Part shown: positions 24,990-34,006 of the stretch, piece after piece
Layout of the letters: each line of letters begins with the position of its first letter
Position numbering within the stretch: position 1 is the first letter of the stretch
Source: Alphaproteobacteria bacterium
GTDB taxonomy: Bacteria > Pseudomonadota > Alphaproteobacteria > Rs-D84
Length of the DNA: 34,303 bases
Direction of reading: 5' to 3'
Assembly: GCA_017937735.1 (NCBI GenBank)
Contig: JAGBCZ010000003.1
Location: forward strand, 1 to 34,303
Translations under genes and position numbers: made by a program
Notes under the pieces: model-generated
Databases searched by the model: none
What the model was told of the DNA's origin: nothing
Seen by the model: only the letters and a program-made list of their open reading frames with translations

Positions 24990-25415
24990 ATGGGTTATGA
25001 TGAAGAAAGCATAAAAAAGAGTCACGAATTATCAGATGAATCTGTTAGGGGACTGTCGGCGATAGCATCATTGGCTGTCATATTGATAATATGGGCTGGT
25101 ATAAATTCACAGATATATGAAAGCGGCGTTGTTGTTGGGCGTGATGACAAGGCATTGTATGTTCGGTCTTTGCAGGATACAATGAAATATAATATATTCC
25201 AAAACAATGGCAAATTGTCATATGCTCACGGGCAGGCGTTACCATATATTGGCACGGGGGATACCTTACATTATTTAAAAACAAATAAGAATCCTGTGCC
25301 GTTTAATAGTATTACCAGAATCAATGGAAAAACTGTGGCTCGTTTTGCAGATGCGCAATATAAAATTGCCAATGGTAAAAGAATTCGTAATGCATTAAAT
25401 CAGAAAACAAAATAA
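24990..25415 (+). CDS. Array protein B1: single-pass membrane protein
   Basis: This is a 141-residue protein of unknown function. A polar N-terminal stretch (~1-20) is followed by one membrane helix (~21-39), then a domain with SGVVVGRDDKALYVRSLQDT, GTGDTLHYL (~88-96), SITRINGKTVARFA (~107-120) and the ending KRIRNALNQKTK. The GDT-hydrophobic-Y motif and the following INGKTV segment align by eye with the same places in array proteins A1-A3, so A and B look like anchored variants of one domain. The start at 24990 follows AAAGGG with normal spacing. Confidence 0.7.
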   Translation: MGYDEESIKKSHELSDESVRGLSAIASLAVILIIWAGINSQIYESGVVVGRDDKALYVRSLQDTMKYNIFQNNGKLSYAHGQALPYIGTGDTLHYLKTNKNPVPFNSITRINGKTVARFADAQYKIANGKRIRNALNQKTK

Positions 25416-25428
25416 AAAAGGTAAAAAA

Positions 25429-25809
25429 ATGCAATTTTATAAAAAGGTTTTATTAACATTATCTAGCGCTGGTGTCGTGGTATCTTGTGCGCCATTGTCC
25501 AATATTACAAAACCAGTCACTGCACGTGTTGTTAATATAACAAAATATCACTATCTGGATCAGGATGGCGATGGTGCAGTTGATAATTGTTTGTATATCA
25601 ATGGGAACAAGCGGGATAATAACCAGTGCTATTTTCATGATTATATTCAGATTGGCGATACTGTAAGGTTTCGTGCGGCAAACAAGCGTTTGGTTAATTT
25701 AAGTGCGGATGCTGCAACAAGAAATGTGATATTGGATTCTGTTAATAATAAATCGGTAGAAGATTTGAAGCGTATTTATACAGAAAAACGGATTTGTAAA
25801 ACAAAATAA
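25429..25809 (+). CDS. Array protein A2: small putative lipoprotein
   Basis: This 126-residue paralogue of A1 and A3 begins MQFYKKVLLTL. The lipobox-like VVVSC places the lipidated Cys at residue 20. Motifs: LDQDGDGAVDN (~43-53), CYFHDYIQIGDTVRF (~67-81) and DSVNNKSVEDLKRIY (~103-117). The DxDxDG motif is like calcium-binding loops. The B1-A2 junction (stop, AAAAAAGGTAAAAAA, ATG) is nearly identical to the B2-A3 junction, pointing to tandem duplication of a B-A pair. Confidence 0.72.
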   Translation: MQFYKKVLLTLSSAGVVVSCAPLSNITKPVTARVVNITKYHYLDQDGDGAVDNCLYINGNKRDNNQCYFHDYIQIGDTVRFRAANKRLVNLSADAATRNVILDSVNNKSVEDLKRIYTEKRICKTK

Positions 25810-25822
25810 AAAGGAGTCAGAA

Positions 25823-26323
25823 ATGGCAGAGTTACAAGAAGGTGGAAGCCCAAAAGAATTTATGGATAATAATGGGAAAAAATTAGAAGAAATCAAACAA
25901 CAAAAAGATTCACAAAGTTCAGGTACTCCTACTAAATATGAAGTCTCGTCAATCCCTGCTGTGTTTGGTGTGTTGTTGTTTTTGTTTGTATGTTATACTG
26001 TCATAGAACCAGAAACCAAACGTACACAAGGTATTGTTAAGGATCGTAAGGCTAATTCAATTGTTGTTCAAAATTTAAAGGATACATCATTGTATAATGC
26101 GTTTAAATATGATGATAAAATGACAGTTGATGACAAACACGCATTTCCGCACGTTATTGATGGTGACACATTGACATACGTCCTGCCAAGAAATGCTGAT
26201 ACAGTATCGTTTTCTGCAGTACGCAAAATTAACGGTCAGTCTATGACAGAATTTGCTAAAAAACGTCAACAAATTGCAGAATCTGCCAAGATTCGCAACG
26301 CAATAAATCAGAATACAAAATAA
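25823..26323 (+). CDS. Array protein B2: single-pass membrane protein
   Basis: This 166-residue paralogue of B1 has a longer, Gln/Lys-rich cytosolic N-terminus (~1-40) and one membrane helix (~43-61). The following domain contains TQGIVKDRKANSIVVQNLKDT, VIDGDTLTYV (~111-120), AVRKINGQSMTEFA (~132-145) and the ending SAKIRNAINQNTK. The ending matches B1 (IRNALNQKTK) and also A3 (TIRNALGQEKAR). AAGGAG precedes the ATG with good spacing. Confidence 0.72.
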   Translation: MAELQEGGSPKEFMDNNGKKLEEIKQQKDSQSSGTPTKYEVSSIPAVFGVLLFLFVCYTVIEPETKRTQGIVKDRKANSIVVQNLKDTSLYNAFKYDDKMTVDDKHAFPHVIDGDTLTYVLPRNADTVSFSAVRKINGQSMTEFAKKRQQIAESAKIRNAINQNTK

Positions 26324-26337
26324 AAAAAGGTAAAAAA

Positions 26338-26736
26338 ATGGAATTTTATAAGAAAATATTTTTAACAATAACAGGCGCTGGTATGATGGCATCCTGTGTG
26401 CCATTGTCACAAATAGTACATCCCGTACAAGGCAAGGTTGTTGAAAAAAACGCATGCGGTGTATGTTTAGATTTAGACAACGATAGTTTGGCTGATGCAT
26501 ACATGGATATTTATGATTCAACAACAAAGAATAATCAATGTTATTTTCAAGATTATATTATGGTTGGCGATACATTAAAATATCGCACTACAAAAGACAA
26601 ACCTGTTTTTTTAAGTGCTGATTTATACAGAAATGCTGTTTTGGATTCTGTAAATGGGCACTCGGTCGAAGATTTGAAACGCATATATGACATCAACACC
26701 ATACGCAATGCGTTGGGTCAAGAAAAAGCCAGATAA
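26338..26736 (+). CDS. Array protein A3: small putative lipoprotein
   Basis: This 132-residue third A-type member begins MEFYKKIFLTITGAG, with lipobox MMASC and Cys20. The acidic motif is weakened to CLDLDNDSLAD (~43-53). QCYFQDYIMVGDTLKY (~67-82) and DSVNGHSVEDLKRIY (~103-117) match A2 closely. Unlike A1 and A2 it ends TIRNALGQEKAR, the B-type ending, so it may be an A/B hybrid. queA follows 7 nt after the stop, so the array is embedded in a housekeeping operon. Confidence 0.72.
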   Translation: MEFYKKIFLTITGAGMMASCVPLSQIVHPVQGKVVEKNACGVCLDLDNDSLADAYMDIYDSTTKNNQCYFQDYIMVGDTLKYRTTKDKPVFLSADLYRNAVLDSVNGHSVEDLKRIYDINTIRNALGQEKAR

Positions 26737-26743
26737 AAGGAAT

Positions 26744-28866
<2,123 letters not shown>

Positions 28867-28868
28867 AC

Positions 28869-28943
28869 GTGTCAAAAAATATGCCAATTTTAACATTAGA
28901 TATGAACGACAAAATATATCTGGCTGTTGAAAATAACAGATAA
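28869..28943 (+). CDS. Possible 24-residue small protein
   Basis: A GTG at 28869 opens a 24-codon frame (MSKNMPILTLDMNDKIYLAV...) ending in TAA at 28941-28943. AGGAGA sits 6 nt upstream, overlapping the tgt end, and the next gene starts 16 nt after the stop with its own AAAGGA. Ribosome site and spacing make translation plausible, but no membrane helix or known motif is present. It could also be a coupling peptide or a remnant. Confidence 0.35.
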   Translation: MSKNMPILTLDMNDKIYLAVENNR

Positions 28944-28959
28944 AAGAAAGGAATGAAAC

Positions 28960-29949
28960 ATGACTAAACAAAAAAAGCAAGTAGAGGTTATCGATATGGG
29001 CGGTGCAAAAACCGTTGCCAAGAAACAATCTTTGGTTACATGGACCAAGCGTGTATTTACAATCGTGACAGTAATTTGGTTTATATTACTGGTATGGTTT
29101 CCGTTGCATGTAAAAAATACTTATTCCCAGCCGATTAAGAAGTCAATTGTTGTGTCAATGTTCTTTGACCTGCAAAAAGGTATTGTAAAACAGTACGAAG
29201 CGTTACTGGATTCTGTGGCGGGCGCAATCAATCTGGAAAAGCCAATCGCCGTTGCCGTGGACAAGGTAAAGATTGCAGAACGTGCTGTTGACAAGGTGAC
29301 AGATACAACTGCAACTGCGAAAAAAACAACAGAATCTGTTTCTGAAAAAACATCTGGTGTGAAAAAGTTAACAGGTTTGGCAAATAAGTTCGGCATAAAA
29401 ACAGATGGTGTTGACAAGGCCGTCAAAGAAGTAGACAAAGGGGTCGATGCCGCAAATAAAACAATTGCATCTGTTGATAATACTGCATCCAAGGTTAATC
29501 AACAGTTAGACAAGATTAAATCAGACCTGACACGTGTTGCCCAGACAGAAATTGACACAATGATGGACAAGGCAATAAAAAGTGCGCTGGATAAACAGTC
29601 TGGTGGTTTGGGTACAACGTTGCTGACAAATTATGGTGTTGAACATGTCTATCCATGGCGTCCATCCAGTTGGCCGGTGGCAACCAAAATTTATAATGAT
29701 TTGTCTGCATCAGACGTTACAACAATAACAATTATCACAAATACTGTGGATAAATACTTTGGATTTGTTGCGTGGGGCTTGGTATTTGGTGCATGGGCAA
29801 TTGGGCTGTATATATGGTTCTTGGTATCCAAGAAAGTTAAATCAATTATTAAGCCATTTAACGTATGTCCACGCTGTGGCCATACATACGCAGACAAGCG
29901 TACTGCAATGGGATTGTTAAAGGTGTTCCAGCCATGGAAATGGTTTTAA
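28960..29949 (+). CDS. Unknown two-helix membrane protein with coiled-coil domain and CxxC tail
   Basis: I do not recognise this 329-residue protein. Cytosolic N-terminus (~1-30, basic), membrane helix (~31-50), then a ~215-residue extracytoplasmic region rich in Lys, Val, Thr and Asp with heptad-like repeats (AVDKVTDTTATAKKTTESVS; DKAVKEVDKGVDAANKTI), probably a long helical rod. The second membrane helix (~267-289) is followed by a cytosolic CPRCGHTYADK half zinc ribbon (~303-313). The layout suggests an envelope-spanning or spacing role, but that is an inference. AAAGGA lies upstream of the ATG. Confidence 0.72.
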   Translation: MTKQKKQVEVIDMGGAKTVAKKQSLVTWTKRVFTIVTVIWFILLVWFPLHVKNTYSQPIKKSIVVSMFFDLQKGIVKQYEALLDSVAGAINLEKPIAVAVDKVKIAERAVDKVTDTTATAKKTTESVSEKTSGVKKLTGLANKFGIKTDGVDKAVKEVDKGVDAANKTIASVDNTASKVNQQLDKIKSDLTRVAQTEIDTMMDKAIKSALDKQSGGLGTTLLTNYGVEHVYPWRPSSWPVATKIYNDLSASDVTTITIITNTVDKYFGFVAWGLVFGAWAIGLYIWFLVSKKVKSIIKPFNVCPRCGHTYADKRTAMGLLKVFQPWKWF

Positions 29950-29965
29950 ATAAAAGGAGTAAAAT

Positions 29966-30313
29966 ATGGAAAAACAAAAAGTAGATATTACAAATACTAG
30001 TCCAAAAATATCCGCGTTGTTGCTGATATTTATTGTGATGAATACCTGTGTGTCAATGATACATCAAGAGCAAGCATATCAAAAACAGAAAGAGCAGTTG
30101 GAACAGGCGAAAAAACAATATACATTGGATTCTTTACAGTATGAAAATATTTTGCGTTTTCAGGATGCGTATTTAAAATCCGCTACAAAACAGCAGGCAA
30201 CAGATTCCTTGTTAAATATTGCCACCCGTGAATTGGGACGTGATATTCGTGCAAAAACAAAACAGTCCGAAAAGGTATTGAAATTTGCAGAACAGAACGT
30301 AAAGACAAGATAG
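29966..30313 (+). CDS. Unknown small membrane protein with coiled coil
   Basis: This 115-residue protein has one membrane helix (~15-32, KISALLLIFIVMNTC) followed by a helical, Gln/Lys-rich region (HQEQAYQKQKEQLEQAKKQY, ~33-52) that looks like a coiled coil, then more helix to a basic end. No family recognised. It starts 16 nt after the 329-residue protein with AAAGGAG, so the two are likely co-expressed and may interact through their coiled coils. Confidence 0.7.
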   Translation: MEKQKVDITNTSPKISALLLIFIVMNTCVSMIHQEQAYQKQKEQLEQAKKQYTLDSLQYENILRFQDAYLKSATKQQATDSLLNIATRELGRDIRAKTKQSEKVLKFAEQNVKTR

Positions 30314-30325
30314 TAAAAAAAGTAC

Positions 30326-30355
30326 TTGCAATTGTAAAAAATATATGCCAATATA
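30326..30355 (+). promoter_or_regulatory. Probable tRNA-Gly promoter
   Basis: TTGCAA (30326-30331) and AATATA (30350-30355) lie 18 bp apart, ending 11 nt before the tRNA. The same boxes precede tRNA-Arg at 5557. Confidence 0.45.
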
Positions 30356-30366
30356 TACCACGCAAT

Positions 30367-30443
30367 GCGAGCGTAGCTCAGTTGGCTAGAGCGCAACCTT
30401 GCCAAGGTTGAGGTCGAGGGTTCGAGCCCCTTTGCTCGCACCA
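30367..30443 (+). tRNA. tRNA-Gly (anticodon GCC)
   Basis: The 77-nt cloverleaf has acceptor GCGAGCG/TGCTCGC, D-stem GCTC/GAGC, anticodon stem CAACC/GGTTG with loop TTGCCAA (anticodon GCC), T-loop TTCGAGC and an encoded CCA. Confidence 0.96.
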
Positions 30444-30454
30444 GAATTCATAAG

Positions 30455-30476
30455 ACCGTCCGCATGGACGGTTTTA
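30455..30476 (+). terminator. Intrinsic terminator of tRNA-Gly
   Basis: ACCGTCC (30455-30461), loop GCAT, GGACGGT (30466-30472), followed by TTTA. The T-run is short. Confidence 0.8.
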
Positions 30477-30537
30477 TTGTAAAAAACACACAAGGTGCAT
30501 AACGTAATGAAATGCTTTATTAAACGTTTTAATTAAT

Positions 30538-30593
30538 ATAGTGCGACCAACAGAAAATAAACTGCGGGCGCACTATCATGCGTCCGTTTTTTT
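30538..30593 (+). promoter_or_regulatory. Possible attenuator upstream of lysS
   Basis: A terminator-like hairpin CGGGCGCA/TGCGTCCG (30565-30572 with 30579-30586, one G-U pair) is followed by seven T. An alternative perfect 8-bp pairing, ATAGTGCG with CGCACTAT (30538-30545 with 30569-30576), uses part of the same strand, so the two exclude each other. This is the geometry of a terminator/antiterminator switch, 24 nt before lysS. A caveat: TAATAT at 30534-30539 could be a -10 box, in which case the upstream arm would not be transcribed. Confidence 0.45.
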
Positions 30594-30616
30594 ATAAAAA
30601 CACAAGGGAAAATAAA

Positions 30617-32086
30617 ATGTCACAAAATACAACACCAATATCAACAAACGAATTAACAGCACGCTTGCAAAAGGCTGAAAATATCAAGGCGCGCGATGGC
30701 GTTGTATGGAAAGATAAATTTGATCGTACGTATACGATTGAAAATGCCCGCACGTTGTCAGACGATACGCCTGTAAAGTTGGCAGGTCGTGTAACTGCAT
30801 TGCGTTGGCTGGGCAAATTGATGTTTGGCCGTATCTATGACATCAATGGCGAAATTCAGTTTTCAATGTCTCGTGAAGAACTGGGCGAAGAAAATTATAA
30901 ATTTATGAAGGCAAATGTTGACTTGGGTGACTTTATCGGCATCACAGGGGTTTTATATCACACAACTGCGGGTGAATTAACTGTCAAGGTCAGCGCCTAT
31001 GAAATCTTGTCCAAGGCCCTGCGCCCATTACCAGAAAAATATCATGGTTTGACGGATATGGAAACACGTTACCGCCAGCGTTATCTGGATATTATTTCAA
31101 ATCCAGATGCACGTAATGCACTGTTGGGGCGTTTCAAGATGACACAATATTGGCGTGATTATATGAACCGCAACGGTTTCTTGGAAATTGAAACACCAAT
31201 TTTGCAGAATATCGCATCTGGTGCGGCGGCACGTCCATTTACAACACACCATAATGCGTTGGATGCAGATTTTCAGTTGCGTATTTCCCCAGAATTATTC
31301 TTGAAACAGGCAATCGGTGCCGGATTTGACCGTGTTTATGAAGTCGCCAAAGATTTCCGTAATGAAGGTATGGATGCAACACACTTGCAAGAATTCACAA
31401 TGGTTGAATGGTATGCAGCATATTGGGACTTTAAAGACAATATGAAATTCACATGGGAATTGATTCAAGAATTATTGATGAAATGTCGTGGCACATTACA
31501 GATTGAATACCAAGGCACGGCACTGGATTTCAGTAAATATGAAATGATTGACTATACGGCCAAGATGAACGAATTCTTTGGGTGTAATATTTTGGATTTT
31601 GATGATGTTGATGTTCTGCGCCAGAAATTGGTTGACGAAGGCATGTTCCCGTTTGACGAACTGGAAGATTTGAAGTCTATCCCGGCACTGGTTGACTATG
31701 TATACAAGCGTAAAATCCGTGGCAGCATTGTGAACCCAACGTTCTTGTATAACTATCCATCATATATGGTTCCATTGGCACGCCGTAATGATGCCGATGA
31801 ACGCAGAATTGATATGTATCAATTACTGGTATGTGGTGCAGAAATTTGCAAGGGATATTCAGAACTTGTAAATCCAATCCAACAGTTGGCTGCATTCGAA
31901 GAACAGGCCAAGAATATCGCCAATGGTGATGACGAAGCGTTCAACCCAGACAATGACTTTGTTCGTTCAATGGAACATGGATTCCCACCAATCTCTGGTG
32001 TGGGTATGGGGGTTGACAGATTGGCATGCATAATATTTGACCAACCCACAGCACGTGATATCGTTCTGTTCCCAATGATGAAATAA
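30617..32086 (+). CDS. lysS: Lysyl-tRNA synthetase (class II)
   Basis: This 489-residue enzyme charges tRNA-Lys. An N-terminal OB fold for anticodon binding (VKLAGRVTALRWLGKLMFGRI, GDFIGITGVLYHT) precedes the class II core. Motif 1 lies around FLEIETPILQNIASGAAARPF, motif 2 is DFRNEGMDATHLQEFTMVEWY, and motif 3 is GMGVDRLACIIFDQPTARD with the final Arg replaced by the FPMMK ending. The start at 30617 follows AAGGGA; the upstream 13-residue extension would begin inside the T-tail of the attenuator hairpin. The next gene starts 11 nt after the stop. Confidence 0.94.
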   Translation: MSQNTTPISTNELTARLQKAENIKARDGVVWKDKFDRTYTIENARTLSDDTPVKLAGRVTALRWLGKLMFGRIYDINGEIQFSMSREELGEENYKFMKANVDLGDFIGITGVLYHTTAGELTVKVSAYEILSKALRPLPEKYHGLTDMETRYRQRYLDIISNPDARNALLGRFKMTQYWRDYMNRNGFLEIETPILQNIASGAAARPFTTHHNALDADFQLRISPELFLKQAIGAGFDRVYEVAKDFRNEGMDATHLQEFTMVEWYAAYWDFKDNMKFTWELIQELLMKCRGTLQIEYQGTALDFSKYEMIDYTAKMNEFFGCNILDFDDVDVLRQKLVDEGMFPFDELEDLKSIPALVDYVYKRKIRGSIVNPTFLYNYPSYMVPLARRNDADERRIDMYQLLVCGAEICKGYSELVNPIQQLAAFEEQAKNIANGDDEAFNPDNDFVRSMEHGFPPISGVGMGVDRLACIIFDQPTARDIVLFPMMK

Positions 32087-32097
32087 ACAGGAAAAAC

Positions 32098-33495
32098 ATG
32101 TTAAATAAGAATACGGATAATGATATTAACTTACAAACACTGGAACACGACAGGAAAAATCTGGCGGCGATTGATCGTGCATTGGACAGTGGGCGTATCG
32201 ATGATGCAACTGCGCAATATTTGCGTGGCCTGTATTCTGACAGTATGACATGGCTGCGTGAAGTATTTTATGTTTTGGGAAAATCGTTTGGTGCGCCCAA
32301 GGCGCCTGTTATGCGTTATGATTATGAATCAGACTGTGCAATTGATGAACCAATCAGGATTTCTGATATCAATCCATTGGTTCCGTACTTGGTAAATCAC
32401 CGTTTAGATGCAGATCCAATGCGTAATCAGTTCTTTACCAGTTGTGCTGGTCACAGAATTGATTTGTCTGTATCATCTATTGTAACGGTTATTGTTGCTG
32501 CCCAGAAAAAGATAGACCGGGCGCTGGATAAAATCACAGGCAAATACTATTCTGATTATGTTAACGATGTTGCAAATGCAGCGTATGATGTTTTGTCTGC
32601 GCATGACAGGGCGGCATCTGCACGTGCCATCGCAGATAAAATTCGTGAAAAGTTTTCTGAAAGATATATCAGTACTGGGTCTGAAATGGTATTGTCCATC
32701 ATTGGTGGTGGCCATGAAAAGATTGCTGTTGATTTAATTCGTGCTATTGACAGGGTTATGCCCCCATATTTCAGGTTGCGGGATGTATGGCGTGTAAAAT
32801 GTTTATTTGATTTGATACCACAGGCACGTTTGTTTATTGAACGCCTGTATGAAATTATGCCAGACAGAATATTATCTGTTCGTGATAATTTCTATAACAT
32901 GCAGAATCCACGTAACTATCGTGATGCCAAGGTTATAATCAATATCGGCAGGGACAGTGAACACATTGTTCCGATGGAAATTATCTGTCAGGTTCGAACG
33001 TTCTTTGAATTTGAACGCCAGACACACGGTGCGTATGAAGTTGCACGTAAAAACAAAAATTCTAAAAATAATATCGAAGCGAAAGTGGCTAATTTCATGG
33101 AAGACGGTGTAAAATCGTATAATCGTATGATTTGCCAATGTTTGGAAGATTTGTTTGAACGTGTTGGCTGGAATATCTTGTATTCCAGAAATAATAATAT
33201 TTCTATATTCGAAGGTTTTCCAAAAGAATGCACCCTGTATTATCCGCCCAAGGTTTTGGATAACATTTTGGAAAAGTTGGATGACGCCCTGGAAAACGAG
33301 GTTTTTCACGTAGAAAACGCCCCCGTAAAACTGTCCAAGCACCAAGAAAGTCATATTTTCCACTTTATGGCACGCTTTGTTCTGGTTTCTGCGATGCCAT
33401 ATATGCAACGTGACTGGAACGTGCCTGCGACCAGCCAGGCGGGCAAATTGTTTAACTTTGTTATGAACGAAGTTCAACGGTATTATAAAAAATAA
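32098..33495 (+). CDS. Unknown protein with a RelA/SpoT-like core
   Basis: This is a 465-residue protein with no signal peptide and no membrane helix. Residues ~227-316 resemble the nucleotidyltransferase core of RelA/SpoT enzymes: RLRDVWRVKCLFD (compare D-hydrophobic-x-G-hydrophobic-R), NPRNYRDAKVIINI (compare the K-P-x-x-G-Y-R-S-x-H box), then VPMEIICQVRTFFEFE with a later His/Tyr (compare the EIQIRT box followed by H and YK). Spacing matches by eye, but key positions differ, so (p)ppGpp synthesis cannot be assumed. The N-terminal ~220 and C-terminal ~150 residues are unplaced helices. No clear ribosome site (ACAGGAA); probably coupled to lysS, 11 nt upstream. Confidence 0.65.
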   Translation: MLNKNTDNDINLQTLEHDRKNLAAIDRALDSGRIDDATAQYLRGLYSDSMTWLREVFYVLGKSFGAPKAPVMRYDYESDCAIDEPIRISDINPLVPYLVNHRLDADPMRNQFFTSCAGHRIDLSVSSIVTVIVAAQKKIDRALDKITGKYYSDYVNDVANAAYDVLSAHDRAASARAIADKIREKFSERYISTGSEMVLSIIGGGHEKIAVDLIRAIDRVMPPYFRLRDVWRVKCLFDLIPQARLFIERLYEIMPDRILSVRDNFYNMQNPRNYRDAKVIINIGRDSEHIVPMEIICQVRTFFEFERQTHGAYEVARKNKNSKNNIEAKVANFMEDGVKSYNRMICQCLEDLFERVGWNILYSRNNNISIFEGFPKECTLYYPPKVLDNILEKLDDALENEVFHVENAPVKLSKHQESHIFHFMARFVLVSAMPYMQRDWNVPATSQAGKLFNFVMNEVQRYYKK

Positions 33496-33501
33496 AATAT
33501 C

Positions 33502-33527
33502 AGACCCGTTTCATGCGGGTCTTTTTA
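33502..33527 (+). terminator. Intrinsic terminator of the lysS operon
   Basis: AGACCCG (33502-33508), 7-nt loop, CGGGTCT (33516-33522), then TTTTATT. Confidence 0.9.
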
Positions 33528-33569
33528 TTCCCCTTGCTTTAATTGCCCAAAAATGTAAAAATTATATCA

Positions 33570-33593
33570 GGTTCTTATCTGTCTTACAGAACC
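33570..33593 (+). promoter_or_regulatory. Hairpin in the cold-shock gene leader
   Basis: GGTTCT (33570-33575) pairs with AGAACC (33588-33593) around a 12-nt loop, without a T-tail. It lies about 30 nt before the start codon, a position suited to temperature or stability control of the mRNA. Confidence 0.4.
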
Positions 33594-33621
33594 ATAACAA
33601 GCATAACAAAGGATTACGATT

Positions 33622-33963
33622 ATGCGACAAGGAAAAGTAAAATGGTATAACGGTAAAAAGTGTTTTGGGTTTATTGCACCTGATACACCAAACGCAGACG
33701 GCAACACAGATGATGTATTTGTTCATTCCAGTTCATTAAAGGCCGCTGGCATCAGATTTTTAAACGAAAACGACATTGTCGAATTCGAAGAAGAAGTACG
33801 TAATGGCAAATTGTCTGCAACAACAATTGCTGTTGTTCAGCGTGACGAAGAATCCGCACTGCGATTCCAAGAACGCCGTGCAGAACGCAGACGTGCGGCC
33901 GAAGAACGCAAACAGCGTGCAGAAAAATCATCCCGCCGTGGGTTTGCATTTTGGAAAAAATAA
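33622..33963 (+). CDS. Cold-shock domain protein with basic C-terminal tail
   Basis: This 113-residue protein has a cold-shock domain at ~1-70 with RNP1 as KKCFGFIAP (a Cys replaces the usual Gly of KGFGFI) and RNP2 as VFVHSS; these bind single-stranded RNA or DNA. The tail (~75-113) is a charged helix rich in Arg and Glu (RFQERRAERRRAAEERKQRA) ending in RRGFAFWKK. Most bacterial Csp proteins stop at ~70 residues, so the tail is an added RNA-binding or coiled-coil part. AAAGGA lies 8-9 nt before the ATG; a terminator follows. Confidence 0.93.
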   Translation: MRQGKVKWYNGKKCFGFIAPDTPNADGNTDDVFVHSSSLKAAGIRFLNENDIVEFEEEVRNGKLSATTIAVVQRDEESALRFQERRAERRRAAEERKQRAEKSSRRGFAFWKK

Positions 33964-33977
33964 TTCTGAATAAATCT

Positions 33978-34006
33978 AAAAAAATCCCCCAAACGGGGGA
34001 TTTTTT
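33978..34006. terminator. Terminator between the cold-shock gene and the RNase J gene
   Basis: AATCCCCC (33983-33990), loop AAAC, GGGGGATT (33995-34002), with A-run and T-run, so it can act on both strands. It is the inverted form of the cassette at 13071 and 16864. Confidence 0.9.

Noticed and set aside
30160..30441. 93-codon ORF on minus across tRNA-Gly
   Set aside because: Same artefact: an RAKGLEPSTSTL-type peptide from the antisense of a tRNA.
30477..30616. T-box leader for lysS
   Set aside because: No T-box core sequence or specifier stem could be found; only the two alternative hairpins are supported.
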